DNA from: Rothia nasimurium
Lineage (GTDB): Bacteria; Actinomycetota; Actinomycetes; Actinomycetales; Micrococcaceae
DNA: 64,000 bases
Reading direction: 5' to 3'
NCBI RefSeq assembly: GCF_004569295.1
Contig: NZ_SPQC01000006.1
Coordinates: forward strand, 1-64,000
Shown: positions 1 to 10,539 of the stretch, piece by piece
Position numbering within the stretch: position 1 is the stretch's first letter
How the letters are laid out: each line of letters begins with the position of its first letter
Notes under the pieces: generated by a model
The model's input: only the letters and a program-made list of their open reading frames with translations
Told to the model about the DNA's origin: nothing
The model's database searches: none
Program-made: the position numbers and the translations under genes

Positions 1-113
1 ACTCTCACTCGTGCGAGTTGGGATTTCTCGGTTCCGGCTTTGGCCTGAATTCGCTATGTGACTAGGTGTTTTGTCGCTTGGTGGGTTTCCCCTGTGCCGT
101 GGCGACTCGTAAT

Positions 114-142
114 ACTCTACGCAGGTTTTTTGGAGCATGCAA
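114..142 (-). promoter_or_regulatory. Strong leftward sigma70-type promoter, possibly for an rRNA operon
   Basis: On the minus strand a -35 box TTGCAT (137-142) is followed by a 17-bp spacer and a -10 box TAGAGT (114-119). Transcription would start near 107 and leave the window on the left. No open frame of note follows. In related actinobacteria tyrS often lies next to a ribosomal RNA operon, so an rrn promoter is a reasonable guess, but no 16S sequence is visible to prove it. Confidence 0.6.
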
Positions 143-571
143 CCCGAATAGGCCCCTTTCCCCCTCAAAACACCACCCAAACCCACTCAGGCAAAGGCGT
201 TTCCCCTAGTAAACAGCGGGTTAAGTTTTCTCAAAAATATTTTGAAAAACTTTTCTAGCCTCGCAGAACCTCACCCTGCCCTACCTCCGATTTCCCCCAT
301 TTTTCCGCTCTGACCAGTGTAAATAGCTAAATAGCTGTTCTTGCTGAGGCATGCATACAAGGTAAAGGAAAAGCAGGCTCGCAGCGAAGCTGCCGGCTCG
401 ATGAAGTGAGCGGGTGCGAGCGCGCGAGCACACAAGAGCGAACGCAATCCGCCGTAAGGCGGGGGGGGTGAGGGCCAGGCTTACGCCTATTTCGCCCGCA
501 GATTTATTTCCTCGCGCGCTCGGAATCTGCTGGGCTCCATCCAGCGCGATCCTGCTTTTCAATAACAGAAC
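143..571. other. Intergenic region left of tyrS
   Basis: No credible gene is seen here. It holds an A+T-rich inverted repeat at 223-252 (arms AAGTTTT/AAAACTT, then TCAAAA/TTTTGA with one bulged base) just upstream of the leftward promoter, which could be an UP-like or protein-binding element. A small hairpin CCGCC-GTAA-GGCGG (449-462) followed by a run of eight G lies nearer tyrS and may be part of its 3' end. Open frames here lack ribosome binding sites and family resemblance. Confidence 0.5.
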
Positions 572-1879
572 TTACTGGGCAACCTCAACGACTGCCATGT
601 TCTTCTTGCCGCGGCGAACTACCGCGTACTTGCCAAGAAGCAGGTCAGACTCGGTGAGGGCGGCGTCCTCGCCCTGTACCTTGACGTTGTTGATGGCAGC
701 GCCGCCTTCCTTGAGGGTACGGCGGGCCTCGGACTTAGAAGCAGAAAGGCCGGTCTCGGTCAGAACAGTCACCATGTCCAGCTGGTCAGCTGAAAGTACT
801 GCATGGGGCAGCTCGGCAGTAGCGGCCTTAAGGGTGGCCTCATCCAGGGCCGCGAAATCGCCCTTGCCGAAGAGAGCCTCAGAAGCAGCGATTACCTTCT
901 CGGTAGCTTCAACACCGTGTACCAGAGAGGTCACCTCGTAGGCCAGGGTCTTCTGGGCTAGGCGCTTGAAGGGCTCTTCTTCAACAGACTTCTGCAGGGC
1001 AGCAATTTCGTCGCGGGTCTTGAAGGTGAAGACCTTGAGACGGTCAGCTACGTCAGCATCAGCGGTGTTCAGCCAGAACTGGTAGAAGGCATAAGGTGAG
1101 CACATCTCGGGGTCAAGCCAAATAGCGTTACCCTCAGACTTACCAAACTTGGTGCCATCAGAGTTAGTAATGAGCGGGGTCCCCAGGGCGTGGACAGACT
1201 TACCGGTGACCTTGCGTACCAGTTCGGTACCGCTGGTCAGGTTGCCCCACTGATCGGAGCCACCACACTGAAGGGTCACGCCGTGGCGGCGGTTGAGTTC
1301 CAGGAAGTCATTGCCCTGCAAAATCTGGTAGGAGAACTCAGTGTAGGAAATACCCTCTTCAGAGTTCAGGCGCTTAGCCACGATTTCCTTTTTAATCATG
1401 GTGCCCACGCGGAAGTTCTTACCGATTTCGCGCAGAAAATCGATGGCAGATAGTTCGCTGGTCCAGTCCAGGTTATTGACCATCTGGGCCCCGTTCTCAC
1501 CCTCAAAGGACAAGAAACGCTCAATCTGGCCGCGCAGACGGCTTACCCAGCCCTCAACTACATCGCGGGAGTTGAGCACGCGCTCAGAGGTCTGGCGGGG
1601 GTCACCGATCAGGCCGGTAGCACCGCCAACCAGGCCGAAGGGGCGGTGTCCAGCCAGCTGCAGGCGACGCATGAGCAGCAGCTGGACCAGGTGCCCCAGG
1701 TGCAGGGAAGCTGCGGTGGGGTCGTAACCGATATAGAAGTTCACGGTCTCTTCAGCCAGCGCCTTCTCAAGGGCTTCTTCATCGGTGCTGACGTGCACAA
1801 AGCCACGCCACTTCAATTCCTGCCAGATATTCTCGAAAGAATCATCGTTGTGCTGAGCTGCAAGAGTCTCTTCAGACAC
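572..1879 (-). CDS. tyrS: Tyrosyl-tRNA synthetase
   Basis: Charges tRNA-Tyr with tyrosine in the cytoplasm. This is a class I synthetase of about 435 residues, the usual bacterial length. The nucleotide-binding HLGH motif is at about residues 60-63 and the KMSKS-type loop appears as KFGKS at 244-248, as in other bacterial TyrRS. A C-terminal S4-like RNA-binding region ends the protein. The GTG at 1877-1879 is chosen as start because GGAG lies five bases upstream; the frame is open to a TTG at 1906 that has no ribosome binding site. No T-box leader is seen upstream. Confidence 0.93.
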   Translation of the reverse strand: MSEETLAAQHNDDSFENIWQELKWRGFVHVSTDEEALEKALAEETVNFYIGYDPTAASLHLGHLVQLLLMRRLQLAGHRPFGLVGGATGLIGDPRQTSERVLNSRDVVEGWVSRLRGQIERFLSFEGENGAQMVNNLDWTSELSAIDFLREIGKNFRVGTMIKKEIVAKRLNSEEGISYTEFSYQILQGNDFLELNRRHGVTLQCGGSDQWGNLTSGTELVRKVTGKSVHALGTPLITNSDGTKFGKSEGNAIWLDPEMCSPYAFYQFWLNTADADVADRLKVFTFKTRDEIAALQKSVEEEPFKRLAQKTLAYEVTSLVHGVEATEKVIAASEALFGKGDFAALDEATLKAATAELPHAVLSADQLDMVTVLTETGLSASKSEARRTLKEGGAAINNVKVQGEDAALTESDLLLGKYAVVRRGKKNMAVVEVAQ

Positions 1880-2000
1880 GGTTACTCCATGGTTAGTAAT
1901 GAACAAAAAGCAGTGGCAAAGCCACCTCTAACAAAGGTACCAGTTCGCCGCCGGGACGGGCAGCGGGCACTTCCGGTGTTCTCTGATTGAGAGAAAGAGA

Positions 2001-2060
2001 AAGGACGCACCTCCCCCGTCTCCCTGCCCGCGGGCAGGAAAAGGGGGTGGGAGCGTCCTT
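2001..2060 (-). terminator. Terminator of the HelD-type helicase gene
   Basis: A long stem closed by AAGGACGC/GCGTCCTT with an inner GCCCGCGGGC-like core lies 22 bases after the helicase stop codon. On the minus strand it is followed by a T/C-rich tract. Its base uses the GGACGC word that recurs in other terminators of this window. Confidence 0.75.
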
Positions 2061-2082
2061 GCGCTACGGAATCTCTTGCAGG

Positions 2083-4398
2083 CTACTCGGTAGGGGCGAT
2101 GCCCGCGGGCAGTTCACGAGAAGCGAGCAGGTGCAAGCGCTGGGTGGGGCGGGTCATGGAGACATACAGGTCGCCCACCGAACCGTTAGCTGCACGCACC
2201 AGGTCGGCAGGCTCAACAATAATCACGGTGTCGAACTCCAGGCCCTTGGCCTCCCAGGGAGTCAGAATCAGTACCTGGTGTTCCAGGGCAGAAGCCGAGG
2301 TGCCCAGCTTACCCTTGTGCTCGGCAGCGATCGCCAGGGCGGTCTCGCGGTAGCGTTCCTCGCTGACAATTACACCAATGAGGCCACCGGCACCCTGCTC
2401 CAGCTCATCGCTGACGGTGCTCACCACAGCCGGGTAGAGGGCGTCCTCACCCACGATACGGGCGGACGGCGCCCACTTGCCCTCGCGCACGGCGCGGGGG
2501 GCAGAGATATCCAGGCCGGCGGCACGGGCAACTTCAACAGCGGCATCCGAAATCTGGGCGGGGGTGCGGTAGTTGACGGTCAGCTCGTCCAGGGTGAAGC
2601 GCTCCCCCACAAAAGGCTCAAGAGCCTGCGCCCAGGACTGCGACGCTGCTGCCGAAGACGCCTGCGCAATATCACCAACAATCGTAAAGGACTTCATGGG
2701 GCAGCGGCGCATGAGCAGGCGCCACTGCATGGGGGAAAGCTCCTGGGCCTCATCAACCACCACATGCCCGTAGGCCCAGGTGCGGTCGGCCTGCGCAGCG
2801 CGGACAGCGGTCATACGCTCACCGCGCTCCTCGTTCAGCTCAGCAATCTGCTCGGCGGTGACCACGCCGTCTACGCCCATATCGGCCAGCTGCTGGTCCA
2901 CGTTCTCCAGGGCCTTACGGGCGTTTTCGAGATTGGCCTGGTGGGCAACCTCAGCGCGGACAGCGGCTCCGGCACCGGCGACCTTGGAAAAATCACCGAG
3001 AAGCTCAGCGGCCTCATCAAGCAGGGGCACATCTGACTCGGTAAAGGGCAGGTTCGCTGCGCGCGCCAGGACCTCACGCTCAGCGTCGGTGAGGACGCCC
3101 GCGGTTGCGCTCTGCAGGTGCTCCGGCTTTGAAAACAGCGAGCGCACCAGGGTCTCGGGTGACAGGGGCATCCAGGCAAGGTTAATGGCCCGGCGGACGT
3201 CCAGGGACCCGCGGACATCATCTTCAAGGTAGGGGCGATCAACCGCGTGGCCGGCTGCGGCGTCCAGCTTTTCGTTGAGCTGGGTAGTGAGCTCTTTCAG
3301 GAGCACCTTCACAAAGGTTTCGCGGGCCTCGTTGTGGGGCTTGCCGGTGGAGCGGGCGGTGGCGCGGGCGTGCTTGACCATGCCGGGGGTCATCTCGATG
3401 GCGGTGGAATCCACATACATCTTCACGGGCTTGGCCGGAACCTTCTGGCGGTCAGCCACAGCCTTTTTAATGACCTCGGCCATGCGCAGGTCGCCCTTAA
3501 TGTGGGCAACCGCGGGGTCGGTCTCGGGCACGGCCTTAATACCGGGGTACAGGGTAGCTAAGGACGACATCACCACGCCTGTCTCGCCCAGGGAGGGCAA
3601 CACACGCTCGATGTACCACATAAAGGAAGCAGAGGGGCCGACCACCAGAACACCAGCGTTGTTGAGACGCTCGCGGAAGGTGTAGAGCAGGTAGGCGGCA
3701 CGGTGCAGGGCAACGGCGGTTTTACCGGTACCGGGGCCGCCCTGCACAACGCGGACGCCTGCCAGATCGGCGCGGATGATGGCGTCCTGCTCTGCCTGAA
3801 TTGTCGCCACAATATCGCCCATGCGGCCGGTGCGCTTGCGGTTCAGGGCCGCCAGCAGGGCGCCCTCACCGTGCAGGTTCTCATCGCCGTCTTCGAGCAG
3901 GGTTGAGTCGAGCACGTCGTCTTCGAAGCCGGTGACTTCGCGGCGCTCCAACATCAGGTGACGGCGGCGCCGCACACCCTGCCGGTTGAAAGCGGTGGCC
4001 TGGTAAAAGGTACCGGCTTCGGGGGCACGCCAGTCAATAAGTAAGCGCTCGTGGTCTTCGGTTGCCAGGCCGATACGGCCAATATAGCGGATAGCCTCGT
4101 CGTCGAGGTCAAGACGGCCAAAAGCCAGGCGGTGGTCAACAGCGTTGTACTGGGCCAGGCGGTCTTCATAGTGCTGGGCGTAGGCGTCACGCTCTGAACG
4201 GTTCTGGTGGCTGCCAACGGCCTGGTTCTTGCGGGTGCTCTTGAGCTTTTTTTCGTTAATCTCTCGGAGCTCGTCAAGGCGGGCGTACAGCCTGCCCACG
4301 TAGGCTCGTTCACCTGCCAGCTGAGCCTCGTAGGCTTTTTCAGCGGCAGTCTGCTCACCGGTTGCGGTTGTGTTCTCGGTCAAGAGGGAACCCTTCAT
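2083..4398 (-). CDS. HelD/HelR-family superfamily 1 helicase (RNA polymerase-associated ATPase)
   Basis: A UvrD-like superfamily 1 ATPase of 771 residues. The first 200 residues are charged and partly coiled-coil. Walker A GGPGTGKT is at 220-227, a DEAQE-type Walker B follows near residue 550, and a C-terminal UvrD-like 2A domain ends the protein. This layout is that of the HelD family, which releases stalled RNA polymerase; actinobacterial HelR members protect against rifamycins. Assignment to HelR rather than another HelD class is inference. A stand-alone gene between tyrS and apt, flanked by terminators. The ATG is weakly placed; a TTG at 4383 with AAGGG seven bases upstream is an alternative start. 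Confidence 0.82.
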   Translation of the reverse strand: MKGSLLTENTTATGEQTAAEKAYEAQLAGERAYVGRLYARLDELREINEKKLKSTRKNQAVGSHQNRSERDAYAQHYEDRLAQYNAVDHRLAFGRLDLDDEAIRYIGRIGLATEDHERLLIDWRAPEAGTFYQATAFNRQGVRRRRHLMLERREVTGFEDDVLDSTLLEDGDENLHGEGALLAALNRKRTGRMGDIVATIQAEQDAIIRADLAGVRVVQGGPGTGKTAVALHRAAYLLYTFRERLNNAGVLVVGPSASFMWYIERVLPSLGETGVVMSSLATLYPGIKAVPETDPAVAHIKGDLRMAEVIKKAVADRQKVPAKPVKMYVDSTAIEMTPGMVKHARATARSTGKPHNEARETFVKVLLKELTTQLNEKLDAAAGHAVDRPYLEDDVRGSLDVRRAINLAWMPLSPETLVRSLFSKPEHLQSATAGVLTDAEREVLARAANLPFTESDVPLLDEAAELLGDFSKVAGAGAAVRAEVAHQANLENARKALENVDQQLADMGVDGVVTAEQIAELNEERGERMTAVRAAQADRTWAYGHVVVDEAQELSPMQWRLLMRRCPMKSFTIVGDIAQASSAAASQSWAQALEPFVGERFTLDELTVNYRTPAQISDAAVEVARAAGLDISAPRAVREGKWAPSARIVGEDALYPAVVSTVSDELEQGAGGLIGVIVSEERYRETALAIAAEHKGKLGTSASALEHQVLILTPWEAKGLEFDTVIIVEPADLVRAANGSVGDLYVSMTRPTQRLHLLASRELPAGIAPTE

Positions 4399-4449
4399 CG
4401 CGGAAAATTCAAGCCCTCCATTCTACCCGTACACCCGAGCAAAAAGAAA

Positions 4450-4484
4450 GGACGCCCGCGGCAGCTCGGCGGGGCAGGGCGCCC
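4450..4484 (-). terminator. Probable terminator upstream of the helicase gene
   Basis: On the minus strand GGGCGCCC pairs with GGGCGTCC (one G-U) and is followed by TTTCTTTTTG. It sits between apt and the helicase gene and would insulate the helicase from read-through. Confidence 0.55.
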
Positions 4485-4559
4485 AGGCTTTCAGTCGCTG
4501 CCTATCAGTAGTGATACCTGCAGGCGGTAATCAGCTAGAAAGCCCAGCAGAAGCAAAAG

Positions 4560-4620
4560 ACCCCGGTTTTTGTGCATCTACCCCAGGTAAAAACCGGGGT
4601 AGATGCACAAAAACCGGGGT
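4560..4620. repeat. Perfect 25-bp inverted repeat after apt
   Basis: Arms 4560-4584 and 4596-4620 are perfectly complementary over 25 bp, with an 11-base loop that itself carries a further copy of AAAAACC. It lies 19 bases after the apt stop codon. On the minus strand the hairpin is followed by TCTTTTGC, so it probably acts as the apt terminator, but a perfect 25-bp stem is longer than a terminator needs. Confidence 0.85.
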
Positions 4621-4639
4621 GCTATGAGCGGGGCAGTCT

Positions 4640-5191
4640 CTACTCAGCGACCAGAGACAGAGCCTCCAGGCGGTGGCCAGCCAGAATCTCGCGTCCGCCC
4701 AGGCCCTCAAGCTCCAGGAGCACGCCGATACCGGCGACCTTCAGGTCAGCCATCTCCATCAGGTGGGTAGCTGCCTCAAGGGTGCCACCGGTAGCCAGAA
4801 GGTCATCCACAATCAGCACACGGGAACCTGCCGGGATGTCGTCCTTGTGAATCTCAATCGCGGCCTGGCCGTATTCGAGGGAGTATTCCTTCATGTAGGT
4901 GTCGCGAGGTAGCTTACCGGCCTTACGCACGGTCATGACGCCGGTACCGGCGATGTAGGCGATAGCCGAAGCCATCAGAAAGCCGCGCGCTTCAACACCA
5001 GCTACGATATCGAACTGGCCCTCAAAACGCTGGGCGAGCTCTTCCATAGACGCCCGGAAGACCTGCGGGTTAGCGAACAGGGTGGTGACGTCGTAGAAGA
5101 GGATGCCTTCCTTGGGGTAGTCCTGAATCTGCGCGCAGGCAGCGGGAATCTGCTCCTCAAGGGGCAGGGAAGAATCAACGGGCTTAATCAT
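4640..5191 (-). CDS. apt: Adenine phosphoribosyltransferase
   Basis: Converts adenine and PRPP to AMP and pyrophosphate in purine salvage. The 183-residue protein has the PRPP-binding loop VLIVDDLLATGGT at 125-137 and the short hood typical of the type I phosphoribosyltransferase fold. It begins nine bases after the argH stop and probably shares its transcript. A long hairpin (4560-4620) follows. No unusual features were seen in the protein. Confidence 0.93.
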   Translation of the reverse strand: MIKPVDSSLPLEEQIPAACAQIQDYPKEGILFYDVTTLFANPQVFRASMEELAQRFEGQFDIVAGVEARGFLMASAIAYIAGTGVMTVRKAGKLPRDTYMKEYSLEYGQAAIEIHKDDIPAGSRVLIVDDLLATGGTLEAATHLMEMADLKVAGIGVLLELEGLGGREILAGHRLEALSLVAE

Positions 5192-5200
5192 GCTTTTAGC

Positions 5201-6757
<1,557 letters not shown>

Positions 6758-6763
6758 CTAGTT

Positions 6764-7966
6764 TTAGAGGCCCAGGCGCTGGTCGCGGGCGGAAGCGACC
6801 TTGGAGGACATACCGAACAGCTCAATGAAGCCGCGGGCCATGGACTGGTCGAAGGTATCGCCCTCATCGTAGGTAGCCAGGTTGAAGTCGTAGAGGGAGG
6901 TCTCTGACTTACGGCCGGTAACAACGGCGCGACCACCGTGCAGATCCATGCGGATATCGCCGTTGACCATCTTCTGGGTGTCATTGATGAAGGCGTCCAG
7001 GGACTTCTTCAGCGGTGAGAACCACTGGCCATCGTAGACCAGTTCGGTCCAGCGCTGGCCAACGATCTTCTTGAAGCGGGCCTGCTCGCGCTCGATGGTA
7101 ACGTTTTCGAGTTCCTTGTGGGCAGCCATGAGGGCCATAGCACCGGGGGCCTCGTAGATTTCGCGGGACTTGATGCCGACCAGGCGGTCTTCGACGATGT
7201 CGATGCGGCCGATGCCCTGGGCACCTGCGCGGCGGTTCATAATCTCGATAGCTTCAAGCGGGGTAACTGCTTGGCCGTCGATAGCAACGGGGATGCCTTC
7301 CTTGAAGGAGATGACGACGGTGTCGGGGGTGGGAGCGAAAGTGGGGTCGTCGGTGTAGTCGTAGACGTCCTTGGTGGGGCCGTTCCAGATGTCTTCGAGG
7401 AAGCCGGTCTCAACGGCGCGGCCCCAGACGTTCTGGTCGATGGAGAAGGGGTTCTTCTTGGTGGTGACGATCGGCAGGTTGTTCTTCTCTGCGTAGTCGA
7501 TGGCCTTCTCGCGGGTCAGGGCCAGGTCACGCACGGGGGCGATGCATTTGAGCTCGGGGCCCAGGGTCTGGATACCAACCTCAAAGCGGACCTGGTCGTT
7601 ACCCTTGCCGGTGCAGCCGTGGGCAACAGTGGTGGCGCCGAACTGCTTGGCTGCTGCTACCAGGTGCTTGGTAATGACGGGGCGGGAAACAGCCGATACC
7701 AGGGGGTAGGCGTCCATGTAGAGGGCGTTGGCCTTGAGGGCGGGCATGCAGTACTCGTTGGCGAATTCATCGCGGGCATCTGCTACGTAGGCTTCAACGG
7801 CACCGCAGTCGAGGGCGCGCTGGCGGATGGTCTCGAGGTCCTCGCCGCCCTGCCCTACGTCAACAGCAACGGCAATAACTTCTGCGCCGGTTGCTTCGCC
7901 AATCCAGCCGATGGCAACTGAGGTATCTAGACCGCCTGAGTAGGCCAGGACGATGCGCTCTTTCAT
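6764..7966 (-). CDS. argG: Argininosuccinate synthase
   Basis: Joins citrulline and aspartate using ATP to give argininosuccinate. The 400-residue length is standard for the type found in actinobacteria. The N-type ATP pyrophosphatase P-loop SGGLDTS is at residues 10-16, and a [13 protein letters not shown] stretch near 115 is the second conserved block. The gene stands first in an argG-(hairpin)-argH-apt series, with two ArgR boxes over its promoter (8017-8055). It is separated from the rest of the arg cluster by an acyl-CoA ligase, an ankyrin gene and a decayed locus. Confidence 0.95.
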   Translation of the reverse strand: MKERIVLAYSGGLDTSVAIGWIGEATGAEVIAVAVDVGQGGEDLETIRQRALDCGAVEAYVADARDEFANEYCMPALKANALYMDAYPLVSAVSRPVITKHLVAAAKQFGATTVAHGCTGKGNDQVRFEVGIQTLGPELKCIAPVRDLALTREKAIDYAEKNNLPIVTTKKNPFSIDQNVWGRAVETGFLEDIWNGPTKDVYDYTDDPTFAPTPDTVVISFKEGIPVAIDGQAVTPLEAIEIMNRRAGAQGIGRIDIVEDRLVGIKSREIYEAPGAMALMAAHKELENVTIEREQARFKKIVGQRWTELVYDGQWFSPLKKSLDAFINDTQKMVNGDIRMDLHGGRAVVTGRKSETSLYDFNLATYDEGDTFDQSMARGFIELFGMSSKVASARDQRLGL

Positions 7967-8013
7967 GGTGCTCCTTGATATACGACGTTGTGGGGCAAGG
8001 TAGCCCCGCAGGT

Positions 8014-8055
8014 TCTATAAATAATTATGCACATTCAGACATAATTATGCAAAAC
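8014..8055 (-). promoter_or_regulatory. argG promoter with two ArgR boxes
   Basis: Two copies of TGCATAATTAT occur in tandem (minus strand, about 8020-8031 and 8040-8051), one helical turn pair apart. They overlap a -10 box TATAGA at 8014-8019. The words resemble the ARG box half sites seen upstream of argF and argC here, so repression by ArgR with arginine is likely. Confidence 0.7.
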
Positions 8056-8142
8056 GTATCGGTCAGTGATACGCGCTACTATCATCGCGCGCCGCCCCCG
8101 AACCAGCAAGAGAAACGCGCGCCCAAAAATGAAAAAACCTTA

Positions 8143-8440
8143 ATGGAATACTCACAGAACCTTATCCTGCTCCTGGCAGCCGCCGCCATCGTCGCGGCCC
8201 TTGCCCTGGTCATGACCTTTCGCGGCCAGCTCGGCGATGAAGTTGGCCCCATCGTGCTCGACCGCACCAGCTCACCGAGCGCAACGGCGTCCGCCTCCCC
8301 TAGCACTGCCAGCGCAACACCCACCGCGGCAGAAAGCTCCGAAGCGACCACTGAGCCCGAACAGACCCGCAGCAGAAGAAGCGGCTGCTGCCCAGGCTCC
8401 TGTTGAACAAGCACCAGCCGAGCAAGCTCCCCCGGAGCAG
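8143..8440 (+). pseudogene. Frameshifted small membrane protein with Ala/Pro/Glu-rich tail
   Basis: An ATG at 8143 opens a frame with one N-terminal membrane segment (about residues 6-25) and a Ser/Thr/Ala-rich stretch, ending at 8406. From about 8365 the neighbouring frame instead encodes a clean Ala/Glu/Pro repeat (units like EQAPAEQAP), so a one-base shift in the CCC near 8361 probably broke an originally longer stalk. The intact tail runs directly into a glycerate kinase remnant. The gene is divergent from argG. Function is not recognised; it may be a short secreted or membrane-anchored stalk protein. Confidence 0.5.
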
Positions 8441-8448
8441 GCACCGGC

Positions 8449-8775
8449 GCCTCCGGGGGCCTGGGGGCAGGGCTGGCTTTCATCGGTGCCGAGCTCACCC
8501 CGCGCTTTGAGGCCCTTATCGATTCCGGTCTGGCCGGCGGGTGCCCCGGTACTCGCGCTGGCTGGCTCGATCGGTAAGAAGGCCTACCGCGTACACGATG
8601 CCGGTATCGACGCCTTCGCCTCGATTATCCCCTGCCCATGGATCTCGAAGATGCCCTGGTCAACGGTGAAGAACTGCTGACCGACTCGGCAGAGCGCACC
8701 TTCCGCATGATTCTGCTGGATGCTTCGCTCTCGGCGTCCATGCAGTCCCGCCGGGCGCAGCTGGCCGCAGCCTAA
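8449..8775 (+). pseudogene. Glycerate kinase C-terminal remnant
   Basis: Translation in three successive frames gives pieces of the C-terminal half of a GarK/GlxK-type glycerate kinase. The first is ASGGLGAGLAF with a following GAELTPRFEALI; the second is PVLALAGSIG with GIDAFASIIPCP; the third, from 8638, is MDLEDALVNGEELL and runs to TAA at 8773. The segment that normally joins the first two pieces, with the GEGR-type active-site region, is missing. So the N-terminal half is gone, there is an internal deletion, and there are at least two frame changes. It cannot make an enzyme. It is probably left from a deletion that joined it to the stalk gene upstream. Confidence 0.75.
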
Positions 8776-8804
8776 GGTAACCAGCAAACGGTAGAGGCTC
8801 TCCC

Positions 8805-10379
8805 CTAGGCTTCCTGGGTGAGGGCCTCTGCCAGTACCCGCTTCAAGATTTTGCCGGTGGGCCCCAGAGGTAGCTCCTCTTTGAAAACATAGCGACGCGG
8901 GTACTTGTAGGCGGCAAGTTCGCGGCGGGCCAGCTGATCGAGGGACGCGGTCAGCTCAGCCCGCTGCGAAGCGTCCAGGGGTTCGCGCGGCATCACTACC
9001 GCCACAATTTCTTCACCCACGGTCTCCGAGGGCTGCCCCACTACGGCTGCCAGCTGGACAGCGGGGTGGGTGTAGAGGACGTCCTCAATTTCCCGCGGGT
9101 AGACGCTGTTGCCGTTGCGCAAAATCATATCTTTGAGGCGGTCAACGATAAAGATATTTCCGGCCTCATCAAGCCGGGCTACATCGCCGGTGGCAAACCA
9201 GCGGCCCTTGAGCGCCTCGGCGCTCGCTTCGGGGCGGCCCCAGTACCCGGCCATAACGTTGGGCCCGGCAACCCACAGCTCACCCGCTTCACCGGTAGCC
9301 AGCGGCTGGCCCTGCCTATCGACCACTTTCACCTCTACCCCGGGTAGGGCCCTGCCGACAGAACCAATCACAAGGCCGTACTCAGCCCGGTTAAAGCAGA
9401 CAACGGGTGCAGTTTCGCTCAGGCCGTACCCCTCGTAGATGGGGAAGGCTACCAGACGCTCAATATCGGCGTGGACAGAGGCGGGCAGGGCAGCCCCGCC
9501 CGATATGCCGAAGCGGACGCGCCCCCGCAGCCGGTGCGCCAGGGCAGGGTCAGTACCCAGGTAGCTGGCTAAGGCACTGTACATGGTGGGAACCGCAGCA
9601 AACACCGTAACTCCAACAGTAGCGCACAGCTGGGCAGCCCCACCCGGAGTGAAACGCGGAAGCAGGGCGATAGCGGCACCCGCTGCAAGTACCGCGTTCA
9701 TCGATACGGTCTGCCCAAAGGCATGGAAGAGGGGAAGGCCCCCGAAAATAACGTCGTCTGATGTGAAACCAAAGACATCCACACAGGTCAGGGCATTGGA
9801 GAGCATATTGGCGTGGGTGAGAGTCGCCCCCTTCGGGGCACCGGTGGTTCCCGAAGTATAGAGAATAACGGCCGGGTCCTGAGCGGCAACCGGGTGAGCC
9901 TCCCAGGGCTGCGGGTCGGGAGCATCCGCACCAAACATCGCGTCGGGCGATAGCACCTCAAGGGTAAGCTGGCCTTCCACCTCACCAAGAATCTGCTCAC
10001 TCTCCTGCCCAACCCGAGTCCCAGCTGCTGCCACCAGAAGCCGCGCACCGGCGTCCTGCACCTGATAGGCAGCCTCACGAGCCGACAGCAGGGGGTGCAT
10101 AGGCACCACTACCGCCCCGAGCGATAAAGCTCCGTAGTAGAGGCCCACCATGGCCGGTACGTTCGGCAGGGCCAGGGCCACCCTGTCGCCGGGAACCAAG
10201 CCCCGCTCCCCCAGCCAAGTGCGAGCAGCACCGACCAGCTGAGCCAGCTGCTGGTAGGTCAAAGACCCACCTGCCCAGGTCAGAGCCGGGCGCTCAGAGC
10301 TAGCGCGGGCAGCAAGCAGGGCAGCCAGGTTATTCTGGGAAGAGGGAGCTACGGTCTGCTGGTCGTGCTTGATATTCAC
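8805..10379 (-). CDS. AMP-binding fatty-acid/acyl-CoA ligase
   Basis: An ANL-superfamily enzyme of about 524 residues, likely activating a fatty or other carboxylic acid with ATP and joining it to coenzyme A. The phosphate-binding loop YTSGTTGAPKG is at about 174-184, the GYGLSE block near 315, the ATGD motif near 400, and the C-terminal catalytic lysine lies in GPTGKILK. The GTG at 10379 is chosen for its AAGGAAAGG upstream. It sits alone between the decayed glycerate kinase and a divergent ankyrin gene. Chain-length preference cannot be read from the sequence. Confidence 0.85.
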   Translation of the reverse strand: MNIKHDQQTVAPSSQNNLAALLAARASSERPALTWAGGSLTYQQLAQLVGAARTWLGERGLVPGDRVALALPNVPAMVGLYYGALSLGAVVVPMHPLLSAREAAYQVQDAGARLLVAAAGTRVGQESEQILGEVEGQLTLEVLSPDAMFGADAPDPQPWEAHPVAAQDPAVILYTSGTTGAPKGATLTHANMLSNALTCVDVFGFTSDDVIFGGLPLFHAFGQTVSMNAVLAAGAAIALLPRFTPGGAAQLCATVGVTVFAAVPTMYSALASYLGTDPALAHRLRGRVRFGISGGAALPASVHADIERLVAFPIYEGYGLSETAPVVCFNRAEYGLVIGSVGRALPGVEVKVVDRQGQPLATGEAGELWVAGPNVMAGYWGRPEASAEALKGRWFATGDVARLDEAGNIFIVDRLKDMILRNGNSVYPREIEDVLYTHPAVQLAAVVGQPSETVGEEIVAVVMPREPLDASQRAELTASLDQLARRELAAYKYPRRYVFKEELPLGPTGKILKRVLAEALTQEA

Positions 10380-10539
10380 TAATGGAACCTTTCCTTGCGG
10401 GGCATAACTGGCCCTGTCTATTCTTTCACACCCACCCGGCCAACACTTCTGAACGAAAGTTCTAAATAAGGTGGTCACAAGCTGTAGGGTGGTCTAGACA
10501 GGGTTGCTAAAGAGGCTAGCTTTCTGAGAAAGTGAAAGT

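Noticed and set aside
1987-3036. Long plus-strand open frame (about 349 codons) opposite the helicase gene, and similar antisense frames opposite argG (7118-7921) and pheT
   Set aside because: They lie fully opposite conserved genes, have no family resemblance and no ribosome binding sites. G+C-rich codon use leaves such antisense frames open by chance.
8129-8145. Four-codon frame MKKP ending in TAATG at the stalk gene start, as a translational coupling leader
   Set aside because: No ribosome binding site precedes it, and such short frames are expected by chance.
8237-8680. Plus-strand frame of 147 codons read as one gene
   Set aside because: It mixes three things: an unrelated start, the shifted stalk tail and part of a glycerate kinase remnant. 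It is better described as two pseudogenes.
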